Source: Rotaria sordida
Taxonomy: Eukaryota; Rotifera; Eurotatoria; Philodinida; Philodinidae
Length of the DNA stretch: 64,000 bases
Assembly (NCBI GenBank): GCA_905250125.1
Contig: CAJNOL010000307.1
Location: 62,001-126,000 of the forward strand
Reading direction: 5' to 3'
Both the position numbers and the translations under genes were made by a program. The notes beneath the pieces are model-generated. The model had not been told where the DNA came from. It saw nothing but the letters and a program-made list of their open reading frames with translations, and made no database searches. Position 1 is the first letter of the stretch. Every line of letters starts with the position of its first letter. Shown piece after piece: positions 1-21,685 of this stretch.

Positions 1-1147
1 CATATGACGAAGTAACTGAATACACGGAGGAGGAAAATACATTATCAAAAAACTCTACATGTAGTATCGTGATGGAAAAAGTATGCGTGTATATACCCAG
101 AGTTATAACATTCGACACCTAAGTGACGTTTCATTTCATTCCAGCGTCATTAACAACAAGCAAACGTATACTTACCAAAAACTTAATTGGGTTTTAGGAG
201 CAGAAAGGCACCAAGTGAATTCTGAATCACTTAATTCGCTTGCTTTTTAGTGAAATTTGAGATTATCTCTTTTTTGTTTTGTTGCTGTTTATGAAAGAAA
301 CTTAATAGTATACTTTTTCAAATAAAATAAAAATGTGAAAATTATACTATGACTGTGAAAGTATCTGCCGGATGTCAATTAGTAGTTCCGGTTCGGATCC
401 GAGTATAACAAAAAAAAAAGTCTTGATCAGAATCTAGTTGCAAAAAGTCTTACCCGTGCTGAACATTAATAAGAAACAATAAAATAATTATTAATTAAAA
501 ATATTAAGATTTCCATACTACCGTTTTTTTTTCTATTCATTTCGAAAAAAGCTTTAAGAACATATTTTATGAATAGGAATAGGTGATTCCGATATAGTTT
601 CGAATCTTACAAGCAAAAACTTTGGAATCGGAAACATTTTCATACAAAATGATACACTTCACTACTTACATTTTAACAGACAGTTAAGATCAGTATTTTA
701 AAAGTATATATAAATAATGATTTGCTAAACAACAAACAAGGACATTTCTAGCTCTGTTTAGTATAAGATACATTCAATTCAATGGTCTACATGAATAATT
801 TACAATTACTTTTTAATCATAGAGTGAGTGATTCCAAATCAGATTCGGAATTGGAATCAGTATCAACGATTTCAATTTCAATAAAAATTCGCACTGCTGA
901 CTCTGATAAAATTTCAAAAAAGTCAACATTGCATATCCCTAATAGTGAATGACTAAGATGAAATCATTATTCTCAAAAAAATAAATAAATATTTTTGTGT
1001 AAATAATCTTCTTCTTATTCTAGTTCTTCACATTTGATTTTACACTTCCAGCCACACAAATGATGGAAAAAGTTATTTATTTTCGAGTATAATTTAAATC
1101 TATATTTGTGTACACATGATGATTATTTTTAATTTACATTTATTTAG
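1..1147. other. Upstream or intronic stretch of the ferlin gene, no clear coding
   Basis: The first ferlin exon visible begins at 1148 in the middle of a C2 domain, behind a clear acceptor, so this stretch is most likely part of the preceding intron. It is AT-rich. Several degenerate copies of a GGAATC/GATTCC motif occur around 585-640 and 825-875, suggesting an old mobile-element remnant. An open stretch at 3-119 does not match the ferlin segment expected here. Confidence 0.5.
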
Positions 1148-11000
<9,853 letters not shown>

Positions 11001-11261
11001 AAACAAAAGACAATTTTTGATTAAATAAATAAAAATTTTGTTTTTTCTTTGTAATATTTAACATTCAATAAATATTATTTATCTCATACTGAAGTTTTTG
11101 ATTTTTATTGAAAGTAGACAAATAAAGCAGAAGAAAAATTTGATGTTGATGTAATTGCGTAAAAGAAAAGAAATTACATTATATAAAAGGTTATGTTATA
11201 TATATGCTTTGGAGAAGAAATTTCTTACTAATTTATTTATTTTTTAAGTAGACAATAATTA

Positions 11262-11272
11262 TTATATTTTAG
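11262..11272 (+). promoter_or_regulatory. Acceptor-like site abutting the ataxin-10 start
   Basis: The sequence TTATATTTTAG ends at 11272, with the ATG in the very next base. This is either the end of a 5' UTR intron or a spliced-leader trans-splice acceptor; bdelloid rotifers are known to use spliced leaders. Sequence alone cannot separate the two. Confidence 0.4.
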
Positions 11273-13174
11273 ATGGATTCTTCTGATGAATTTCTCTCAT
11301 TTTTAAATGATCCTAATTATCTTGCAAATCTTCTTAAAGAAAAATCAAATTTAATAATAGACGATTCGATATATTTTCATATTGCAAATTATTTTCTTGG
11401 TCAAAAAATATCTGTTGAAGGACTTTCTGTTCAACGAAATTTATATGGTAGACAACGATCATCATTATTAAATCAATGTGAAATTGATTTATTAATATTA
11501 AATATAAAAGAATGTCTTAATTCAAATTCTAAAGAATTAACTAAAATATTTCTTCAATATTTACATAATATAAATCGTTTATTACCAAATAATTTTCGTG
11601 ATATTGCTTATTTATGTGCATTAATTCTTTTACCATATAATAATAAAAATGTTATTGCATGTATTCTATGTGCATATCTTGAAATGAATACTTTAAATAA
11701 TTTACGATATGATTTAATTATTAATGATTTATATAAAAATGAAGATGAACAAGAAGATAATCCATGGATTGATAAATTAACAAAATTAATTATTGAAAAT
11801 GATAATCAATGGTTAAGAAAATTTTATTTAGAAAAAATCTATACAAAAGAATTTTTACATGCTATTGATATACATGATAAAGAGAATATTTTTAATATTG
11901 AACCAATTAAACAAAATTCCGAAGATTTATCTTCAACAATAATTGAAAAAATCGAGTGAGTATATGAATCGATCATTCAAAATAAAAATTACACAGATGA
12001 TTGAAAGAAAATATAATCTATAGTTATAGCTATAGTAAAAAGAAAGAAGAGATCTATTTTATATGATTTATCAATTATCGAACAAGAAGTAAAATACGAA
12101 TGTTCATATGAAATGAATATCTATTATGTCCAACATAGTTTGATTTCCTGTCGAGTTAAATTTTACCTAAAATGTTATTAGGATTAAGTAGAATTACATT
12201 AAGAAATATTTAAAAAATGTAATAATTGCAAAATCATTCTGATTATGAATAGAGAATGATTAGTGCATGATTAAGATTCAATTGTGTTTCTTGTGAACGT
12301 GGATGTGTGAATCTTATTTCCTCCTGCATTACATTCATTCGCACCCTTCCTGGTTTGTCTTTTGTTGTGGCAAAAAAAAAAGAGATTAACTGATTTATCG
12401 AGAACTTTTTTTTTTTTAGTTATCTTTCATTTGTTCTTTTTCTAATAAATAAATTTGATTCAATTTAAATTGATCATCTTTTTCTATCAAGAATAATAAA
12501 CATTTTTATCAAACTTTGATAATCTTTTTATTTATTTTTTTAGTTTAAATCAAGTATCAACTTTAGATGATTTACACTCAAAATTATCATTCTATGTAAT
12601 AAATTATTATCCTAATAATTCAATAAATGAATTATCTTTATTTAATTTACTTTCATCATCAAATAATTATCCAAATGATCTTCATATATTATTTTCTTGT
12701 TCATTAATATCAATTATAAATCGAAATAATTATTCTATATTAAGTCTACGTTTATTTCGTCGTTTAATTCTTTTAATAAATAATTATTATATAAATCAAC
12801 AAGATTTATTAGATGATAATCGTTATCGTTTAATAATTGTTTTTCTTGTTTCAAAATTAATTTGTGAAGTTCATCGACGTCGTTCAATATCTGAACATGA
12901 ATGGTATCGTTTATATATTGATATACCAAAAGAATATCCATTACCAACATTTGATTTATTTGCTGATCTTATTTGTTTATTAGCAACATTATGTTATAAT
13001 CATATTGATTGTCAAAATCAAGTTCGACAAACATCTGGTACAATTGAATCAATTCTTTCAATGACACAAATTGATCTTAATCAACCAAAAGCTCAAGCAT
13101 GTGTTTCTTGGTTAATTAAATGTTTAACTGAAAATAATGAAGATAATAGAAATTATATTAAACAAATAAAATAA
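11273..13174 (+). CDS. ATXN10: Ataxin-10-like protein
   Basis: Two exons, 11273-11955 and 12544-13174, give 437 residues (human ataxin-10 is about 475). Ataxin-10 is an armadillo-like helical-repeat protein linked to neuronal survival and cytokinesis. The identification rests on the C-terminal conserved block, here reading FADLICLLATLCYNHIDCQN, followed by a conserved region ending WLIKCLTENNEDNR. It aligns from memory with the ataxin-10 motif LIRLIGNLCYKNKDNQDKV and the ATXN10 tail. The N-terminal half is weakly conserved, low-complexity Asn/Leu/Ile-rich and predicted helical. The intron (588 bp, donor GTGAGT) splits an aspartate codon. The start lies immediately after TTATATTTTAG, an acceptor-like site. 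It is 272 bp from the ferlin stop and 49 bp from MLH1. Confidence 0.75.
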
Positions 13175-13223
13175 AGAAAAAAGAATTTTATTTATTATTT
13201 GTTTTGTTTTCTTTTTGTTTTAG
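13175..13223 (+). promoter_or_regulatory. 49-bp ataxin-10/MLH1 spacer with T-rich tract and AG
   Basis: Only 49 bp separate the TAA of the ataxin-10-like gene from the ATG of MLH1. The spacer is T-rich and ends TTTTTGTTTTAG directly against the ATG, looking like a polypyrimidine tract plus acceptor. There is no room for a usual promoter and no AATAAA. Operon transcription with trans-splicing is the simplest reading; a promoter inside the upstream gene is the alternative. Confidence 0.5.
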
Positions 13224-16200
13224 ATGAATAGAAAAATTCAAAAACTTGATGAAACAGTTGTTAATCGTATAGCTGCTGGAGAAATTGTTGTACGACCATG
13301 TGCAGCAATAAAAGAACTTGTAGAAAATAGTTTAGATGCTGGTGCACATACAATACAAATTCATGTTAAACAAGGAGGTTTAAAATCAATTGAAATTCGA
13401 GATGATGGATGTGGAATAAGTAAAATTGATTTACCACTTGTATGTCAACGTTTTGCAACATCAAAATTAAAAAATTTTGATGATTTATATCATTTAAATA
13501 CATATGGTTTTCGTGGTGAAGCTTTAGCTTCATTAAGTTATGCTGGACATGTTAAAATTATTAGTAAAATACCTGAAAGTCCATGTGCTTATATTTGTGA
13601 ATATGAAGATGAAAAAATTCGACCATCAACATCAATAAAACCTTGTGCAGGTTAGAAAATGTATTAAAAAACAAAAACAAAAAAAACTTTTTCTATATAC
13701 TTTCTGATTAAGTCAATTTTGATTTATTTTCATTTAAAATCTTTAACTTCTAAATTTATTATTTAGAGTTACTTATAAAACTACTAAACTTTATGTTCAC
13801 TTTATTGTAAATTTCGTTTTTTATGAGTTTGACATATTGAATCATAAATTATCCATTTTAAAATCAATATTGATGAACACAATTCATATTAAATAAGACA
13901 AAGAATCCTTTGAACATATCGGATTGTATCATAAGATCTGTTCAAACAGTTATGAACGTGAAACTGAACTCTTCGAAAAATTTTATTCTGTTTTATGAAA
14001 AATATTTTAGTAATAGAACAAAACTGTTCGGATAGCTCAGTTTCAGGAATTATTTGAACAGCTTGTATAGTGTAAAGAAATAAATCAAAGCTAAATAACA
14101 TCTTTTAATTATACAAATGAGGATAGAAATAGAAGAATATTCAAGTGAAAAATAATTAAATCATAAATAAATTCGTTTTTTTTCTTAACTAGGTACAAAT
14201 GGTACATTAATCATAATTGAAGATCTTTTCTATAATAATCCAATACGTTTAAAAATGATGAAATCCGCTTCTGAAGAATATACAAAAATGGTTGATTGTG
14301 TAATGAAAATGGCATTACGTAATACTCATGTTTCTTTTTCACTTAAACGTGATACACAAATTGAATCTGATGTTCATACAAATGGAAAAGAAACAACAAC
14401 TATTTTACAAAATATGAAAATGTTATATGGAGCTGATATGACTAAAGATATGTATGAAACAATAATTAATACTGATGATACACCTTATAAATTTCAATGT
14501 AAAGCTTATTTTACTGGAACACAATATTCTGTTAGTTTGGATGGTTTTTTTTTTTTTATTTTTCTTTAAAATAAAAGAAATCAAATTGAAAATAAATATT
14601 ATTTTTATCTTCTTTTTAGTGTTCATCAAAAACTTCTTCAAATTCTATGACATTCATACTTTTTATAAATGGACGTTTAGTTGATTGTCAACCATTAAAA
14701 AAATCAATTCAACAAATGTATGCTGTTTTAGTTAATAAACAAACATCACCATTTGTATATATTGATTTAATAATGGATCCAACAACATTAGATGTTAATA
14801 TACATCCAAGTAAAAATGAAGTCAGATTTTTACATGCTGATCCAATTATTGTTACTATTGTACAAGCTATTGAACGTATTATTGTCGAAAAATCAGCAAA
14901 ACAAACAACAACTACAACACAATTGACATTTCATATGGTTTGTTTATTTTTTTGTTAGTCAAGATACTTGTTATAGCCTATAATCAAATATGTTCATGAT
15001 AATATTCTGTAATATTGAATTCGTATAAAAAAAAATCGAATTTATGTCGTACACTCGATTAAAATAGCAGCCAGTAATGATTGTTAGCTGATGCAGTCTT
15101 GCATTGTCAAGAAATTTCCATACATCTATAAACGAGAAATCTAATATTTATTATTTACTATTGTTGCATATATTCATCATGTTCTTTTTTTTTAATTAAT
15201 CATATTCAATAAAATTGAATTGTTTCATAAGTATAGAATATAGTACTGTACGGATACAATTTTTCGTACCATACTGTGACACATTATTGGTAGTTTAACA
15301 GAATGCCCAATCAAATATATGTTAAAAAAGAAGTCCATGTCTCCACAAGCTGTTACTTTTCATACCTGTGTTCGACTCGTGGATTGCAGTACTCTAGTAT
15401 AGAATTGAATACTTTATCTAAAATGATTCAGACAATAAAAGTTTTTCGAAAAATGTATTGATTCTATGTAGATATGTATAGTTTCAAAATTGAAAAATAT
15501 GATCTAAATAAGATTGTATTTTTTTTTTTGTCAGACACCAACTTCAATGGCTTTAGTACCTCCAACTCCAAAAAATTCTGTTGAAACAGATACTACATCA
15601 AAAAAGATATCATCTGATACAACAAATTCAACAATAAAAAAAGTAAATGTAAATATTGATCCATCTCGTACTGTTCGTACATCTAGTCGTGATCAAAAAC
15701 TTGATAAACATCGTTATCATAATAATTCAATATCAATTCCAAAGAAATCAACAATTTCTTCAACAACAATATCACCATTAGCTTCAATTGTTTTTCCACG
15801 TAATATTAAATTAACATCAATTGAAATATTACGTCAATCAATAAATGATGAATGTGATATAGATTTATTAAATATAATACGTAATTTTGTTTATGTTGGA
15901 ACAATTGATGGACAATCATCACTTATTCAACATGATACACAATTATATTTAGTTCATACAAGACATTTATCACAAGAATTATTTTATCAATTATGTATTT
16001 ATCATTTTGGTAATATGGGAACTATTCGATTTGAACATGAATCACCTTTAATTGAAGTTATTTAAATTAATGTCTTTTTTTTTATTGAAAAAAAAAAAAA
16101 TATTTTGTTTTTGTTTTCTTAGGAACTTATTCGTCTTGAAACAGATGATGAAGAAATAATTGAATATGTAGTTGATCTTTTAAAAGAACGTCGTGAAATG

Positions 16201-16578
16201 CTTGAAGATTATTTTTCACTTCGTATATCATCAACAGATCCAATACGTTTAGAAACTCTTCCTATTTTACTTGATACATATGTACCTAATTTTGATTATT
16301 TACCACAATATATTCTTCGTTTATCTAAAGAAATTAATTGGACAGATGAACGTGAATGTTTTCGTACATTTGCTGATGAAATATCAAAATTTTATTCTTA
16401 TAGAATGCATATTTATTCAAAAGAAGATGGAGATACAGAAGAAAAACAACATTGGGCTATTGAACATTTACTTTATCATGCATTTAAAACAATGCTTGTT
16501 CCATCAAAACATTTACGACAAGCGTTTATTAAATTAACTGAAGTACAACAATTATATAAAGTGTTTGAACGATGTTAA
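13224..16578 (+). CDS. MLH1: DNA mismatch repair protein MLH1 (MutL homologue)
   Basis: Five exons: 13224-13650, 14193-14530, 14620-14937, 15535-16056, 16123-16578; 686 residues (human 756). MLH1 pairs with PMS2-type partners as MutL-alpha, acting after MutS mismatch recognition, and also works in meiotic crossover. The N-terminal GHKL ATPase motifs are intact: NRIAAGEIV, ELVENSLDAGA (Mg-binding Glu/Asn), DDGCGI, TYGFRGEAL, and GTNGT with a following LFYNNP. Transducer motif: DVNIHPSKNEVRFLH. A Ser/Thr-rich linker (about 365-440) is shorter than in vertebrates. The C-terminal MLH1-specific domain is present (FVGTIDGQ equivalent, LYLVHT, SQELFYQL), and the protein ends in FERC, the nearly invariant MLH1 C-terminus that completes the partner's endonuclease site. 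No internal stop or lost key residue is seen, so it should be functional. Confidence 0.95.
13651..14192. other. MLH1 intron 1 (542 bp)
   Basis: Non-coding, AT-rich, interrupting the codon for the conserved Gly of the GT.GT ATPase motif. No repeat is recognised. Confidence 0.7.
14938..15534. other. MLH1 intron 3 (597 bp)
   Basis: Non-coding, lying between the ATPase/transducer part and the linker. Its composition is slightly less AT-rich than the short introns. No element ends are found. Confidence 0.7.
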
Positions 16579-17115
16579 TAGGATACTTTTTTTTTTTTTA
16601 TTTTCGATATGAACAAAAGAATGAGACAAAAAAAACACCAGTTTGAATAATTGTCATTTTATATGTTGATGTACTATTAAATATAATTTTTGTTATTAAA
16701 AACTTTTATTTTATGCCAGATTTCAATAGAAAAAGAATAAAAATTTCGAAAGAATCAAATGACAATATGATTTAATGCATATTTTAGTAGTGTTCAGAGT
16801 AAACATAACTATTTGATTGACTAAAAATTAATGATTAAAAACAATCGAATCGATGTGTAAAATTATTGATTGTTTTGAATTAAATATAAATTAAAATTAA
16901 AAAAAAAATAATATTTTATAAAATGAATAGAATTTTAAATTGATTCTTTCAATAATTTCCTTACTGTTGAAACAATGAGTTAACGATATCGTCGACCAAT
17001 GCAATTCAAATCAAGTAGTCTTGATAACATATAAGTATACGTGATATTCTTGACATTTTTTTCTTTATCAAAGAATAAGCTGTTCGATGTTAGATTAAAA
17101 TAATAAGTTAAAAAA
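16579..17115. other. MLH1/ABCG intergenic, no gene seen
   Basis: 537 bp of AT-rich sequence between same-strand genes. It presumably holds the MLH1 3' UTR and the ABCG promoter; no specific motif can be supported. Confidence 0.6.
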
Positions 17116-19541
17116 ATGACAACGTTGATAGTAGCAAATGATGAAAAAGAAGATATTATCTTTCCTTTACTTAAAACAACAACACCTGTTTATAATGATA
17201 GTATTATTCTGGAATCTACACTAATAGATTCAAATAATTATCAACAAAATGATTTAATTGACAATAATAAAGAAAAAGAAAAATCAATTGAAATATCATT
17301 TAATACAAATGAATTTGAATTAATAACAATTTCATTTTGTAATATTAATTATATTATTGGTAATAATAGAATTATAAATAAATTATCTACTCGATTTCAA
17401 ACAAAAACATTTCAATTTTGGAAACCAATACCAAGTAAACAAATTCTTACTAATGTTTCAGGAATTTTTACTCCTGGAATGAATGCTATATTAGGTATGA
17501 TACAGTTTTTTTATTTTTATTAAGTTTATGTTTACAAACGAATCGATTAGATTCTGAATAAAATTTTTCTATATATTCAATGATAGGACCGACAGGTTGT
17601 GGAAAATCAACTCTACTTGATATTCTTGCAGATCGAAAGGATAGTCATGGATTATCAGGAAATGTTCTTGTATCAGGACAACCTCGTCCTTCTTATTTTA
17701 AATATATTATTGGTTATGTTATACAAGATGGTAGGAATTCTTTATATTCTTATTATTTTTTGTCTTTCTTTTATTATTAAAGATATCCTCAGTGGAACAT
17801 TAACTGTTCGAGAAAATCTTCTTTTTTCTGCAAATATTCGTTTACCACGTTCAATAAAAATGAATAAACGAATTGAACGTGTCAATCAAATTATTCGTGA
17901 TTTAGATCTTGAATCATGTGCTGATACTCTTATTGGAACTGATTTTGTAAGAGGTATATCAGGTGGAGAGAAAAAGAGAACAAGTATCGGAATGGAATTA
18001 GTTCTTTCACCTAATCTTCTTTTCTTAGATGAACCAACTACAGGTAAATGATTTGATTTATTTCATACTTTGACTTTTTCTTTTTTTTTTTTGTATTATT
18101 TTTAAATAGGACTTGATGCATGTACAGCACAAAATGTAATGAGTTGTTTACATAAATTATCAAGACAAGGAAGTAAGTTATATAAAAATATTTGTATGAA
18201 TTAGAAAATCTTTTTTGTTTTTGTTAAGGAACAATTATTTTTTCAATTCATCAACCTCGTTATTCTATATTTAAATTATTTGATCGAGTTCTTTTTCTTT
18301 CCGGTGGTCATAATATTTATTTAGGTCCATCTATTGATGTTTTATCTTATTTTGCTTCACATGGTTATAATTGTGAAGAACATAATAATCCAGCAGATTT
18401 TGTTCTTGATCTACTTATTGAATCAAATAATACTTGTTCAACAAAACTTCAAACAGCTTATCTTCATTCAAATATGCATTTAAATATTTGTCAAATAATA
18501 AGAAATGATATGAATAAAAATGAAAATAAAGATAATTCTTTATTAAAATATAATACATTTCGAACATATTCACATGAATTTTATTATGTTGCACAACGAA
18601 CATTATGCAATGTTTTACGAAATCCATCATTATTTGCATCACAAATAATTAGTGTTATTATATATGGTTTATTTACAGGTTTAATATTTAATAAATTAGA
18701 AACAACAGTTGAAATAGGTGCATATAATCGTTTTGGTGCAATTTTTTTTATTATTTCTTGTCAAGTACTTGGTGCAGTTAATGCATTAGAACCATTAATC
18801 AAAGAACGAGCACTTTTTATTCATGTAAAACAAAAAAAAAAATTTTTTTTTGTTTTTTTAATATTTTAATCAAAATAATAATTCTAGGAAAATGTTAGTG
18901 GTTATTATCGAATATCAAGTTTTTATCTTGCAAAATTAATTATTGATCTTCCATTAGTACATATTATTCCTTCTATTATTTATATAATAATTACTTTTTT
19001 CTTAACGGGTCTTCGTCAATCAATTGAAAATTTTATTATTTTTTTTATAACAAATCTTATGGCAAAAATATTTGGTTCATCAATGTGTTATTTTATTGCT
19101 GCTAGTACTTCAACATTTGGTTAAATTTTATTATTTTAATAAAGATATTTTTTAGTATTTTATTTGTTTTTTTTTTTTTGAATATTTTTAGGTATTGCTC
19201 TTGTTATGGTTATATGTTGTTATGTAACAATGATGCTTTTTAGTGGATTTCTTATTAATATAGCAAGTATTGTTAATTTTCTTCGATGGATTCAATGGAT
19301 AAGTGTTTTTCGTTATGCATCAAATGTATTAGCAATAAATGAATTTCGAAATTTAACATTATGTTCACCATTTGATATAGATGTATGTTCAATGAAAGGT
19401 GAAGATATTTTATCACATCGTCATATATCATATGCAACAAATTGGGATATATGGAAAAATATTTTAGCTTTATCATTAATATCTCTAATATTTTTTATTA
19501 TGGCTTATATTCAATTGTTACGTATTAAAAAATTTAAATAG
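17116..19541 (+). CDS. ABCG2-like: ABCG2-like half ABC transporter
   Basis: Seven exons: 17116-17494, 17587-17730, 17783-18043, 18110-18172, 18229-18824, 18888-19119, 19192-19541; 674 residues (human ABCG2 655). This is a reverse-orientation half transporter: an N-terminal nucleotide-binding domain followed by six membrane segments, dimerising to export lipids, sterols or xenobiotics using ATP. Walker A is GPTGCGKST, signature ISGGEKKRTSIGMEL, Walker B LLFLDEPTTGLDA, and the switch region RTIIFSIHQPRYSIFKLFD is near-identical to the ABCG2 type. After AYNNPADF-like NNPADFVLDL comes a hydrophilic linker, then hydrophobic helices from about residue 415, including VSGYYR and FSGFLIN. A long acidic leader of about 75 residues precedes the first conserved block. 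An exon border lies inside Walker A and another inside the Walker B/D-loop, both in phase. Confidence 0.93.
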
Positions 19542-21253
19542 TAGCATTCAATAATTTGTTTTTTTATTTTTCTTCAATTCGTATATGATTTTTTGTTTTT
19601 GGAATTCATTCTAAGATGTTTCTTGATCGAAATGAAAGAAGAAAAAAAACATGTTTTACTAAAATAGATGTATGATGATAATTTTTTATTTTCAAAAAAG
19701 AAATGAAATGAAAATCAGACGTGCCAAAAGTTCGAATAAATACAACATCAATAGTTGTCTGATAAGCTTAGGCTATTTATTTAAGATTGTTATAGTTTTT
19801 GTTCGATAAAACTTCATCTATAAACGTTCTTTAATATTATCGATTCTCATTTTTTTCAATGAAAATGAAGATCGTTTCATTTAAAAAAAAAAACATTCTC
19901 TTTGTTGTTATTATGTCCCAACATTTGTAATAGAATTTTATCAACAAGAAAAAAGCGAAAATTCTGTACTCTAAGGATATGTGTCAAACCTATTCTCTAC
20001 AACTTTTTATTTATTTCAATTCTACTATCAACATATGTCATGAGTATATTAGTTCGAATTCATTTTAATATAAGTCTAAATCATTTGAACTTCTTGAAAT
20101 CTATCCAGATTTATTTTTTTGTTGAAAATTTCGAGATATCCTTTATAAATACTATCATATGTTTATCTTCAGATAATGTTTTTTGACTGTTGTACTTTAG
20201 TGTCATAAAATGAAAATGATTAAGCGATAGATAATGAAATGTAGAAAATTTAATAAGAAATATCTGCTGTGAATATTAATTTTTATTTATTAAAGAGAAT
20301 AAAAGTATAGATAATATTCCTCGTAAAATAAATACTTAGACATTATGTAAAATGTCGAATAATATTTTGAATAAATAAAAATTATTAATATTGAATCAAG
20401 AGAAAATCGATACAATTCTTAAACAGTTTCAAAAAAAAACGTCTCGAAAACTTTGGATACAATGCTAAATCGTCTTTTTTAAATCTATGCTGTGCCCAAA
20501 GTAGTACTTAACGGTCGTACATGGATTGAAGAACGTCAATATTTGAATGCAAAAAATATATTTGTCCTGTCTGTATGTCTAAACTATTGTGTTCTTGATT
20601 TAAATAAGCATTAATCTTTGGAGAACGTCCAGTGGACCTTAATGGAAATTCTATTGTATATAAATCTCGTGTGAAACAATAAGAAAATGATGAATTCTAT
20701 CAATATGATTAATAAAAATTATAAAACTATTGCAATTGTCTTTTTCAATGAACTTTAATAAATCTGAAAAAGTAAATGTTGAAAATCATTTGCGAAAGAA
20801 CCTACCAATAATAGTATTCTGGTAAATTTTAAATGTATTGTCATATTAATAAACAAAAAAAAACAAAATACTCATGAAATCATTTAGTAAATGGATATTT
20901 TCCAACAAATGTGTATTTATTAGAATTCTTATACTTTCTAAGGAAAACATGTAGGTGAATACTTGACAGAATGAGAAGTTTACAATAGAGAACAGAACAA
21001 CAACATTTTTTTTTTCTTAAACAACAAGTCAAAGTTCTTTATTCTGCTTTATTTTTCAACATAAGACGCACATCGAAAAGTGTCACCCTGTACGAAGAAA
21101 AGAAAACAAATTCTTGTTGATATTCTTATCATTTTACTTTAAAGATAGTTAACATTAACTGGATTATTACTACATAGAATTATTCTAAGATTAGTAATTG
21201 TGAAGAATTTCCAAAAAAACAAAATCATCATCTGAGGTGATCCAACTATATCT
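19542..21253. other. Intergenic stretch, nothing recognised
   Basis: 1.7 kb of AT-rich sequence. An open frame at 19902-20186 is hydrophobic, of random-like composition, and has no splice or family support. Confidence 0.6.
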
Positions 21254-21685
21254 ATGGCAAATCAAAGTGAAATTACACTTGCTTGGCTCGATGCAAACAT
21301 AGACAATGAAGAAAATAAAATAACCTACAATAAACTATGTGAAGAGTTTGGCGATTGTATGCAATTTTTGAATCAATCTGATTTTAGCAGATTTCGTGGA
21401 CGTATCATGCATAGTTCAAGACGACTTATTCTCATTGTTAGTGGAAAAATAGGTGAAAATTTAGTACCTGATATACACGAAAAGTCAAATATTTTATCGA
21501 TCTATGTCTATTGTTCATGGAAAGAAAAACATGAAGAATGGTCTCAAGGATATTCGAAAGTAGGATATCATTTAGAATATTTTTCTTTTCTTAGATTAAC
21601 ATTGTTAATATAGGTCAAGGTTGTTACTAAAGTAGATGATCTTATTTCTAATATTAAATCAGATTATAATTCTTATGGAAATTAA
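21254..21685 (+). CDS. Small protein, bdelloid ADP-ribosyltransferase/TPR-type N-terminal domain alone
   Basis: Two exons, 21254-21559 and 21614-21685, with a 54-bp intron, encode 125 residues. The first exon reads ITLAWLDANIDNEENKITYN, then LILIVSGKIGENLVPDIHEK and SIYVYCSWKEKHEEW, continuing across the intron with SKVKVVTKVDDLISNIKSDY. From memory this matches a domain of about 130 residues found in bdelloid proteins ahead of ADP-ribosyltransferase or tetratricopeptide modules. Its alternating hydrophobic strands and final helix suggest a small alpha/beta receiver- or TIR-like fold (inference). Here a stop follows the domain and no catalytic module lies downstream. It is either a truncated remnant or a stand-alone domain gene; the intact frame and splice sites argue it can still be expressed. 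Confidence 0.5.

Noticed and set aside
3-119. Open stretch before the first ferlin exon as a possible preceding exon
   Set aside because: It does not match the C2B sequence expected immediately upstream, and no acceptor precedes it in the window.
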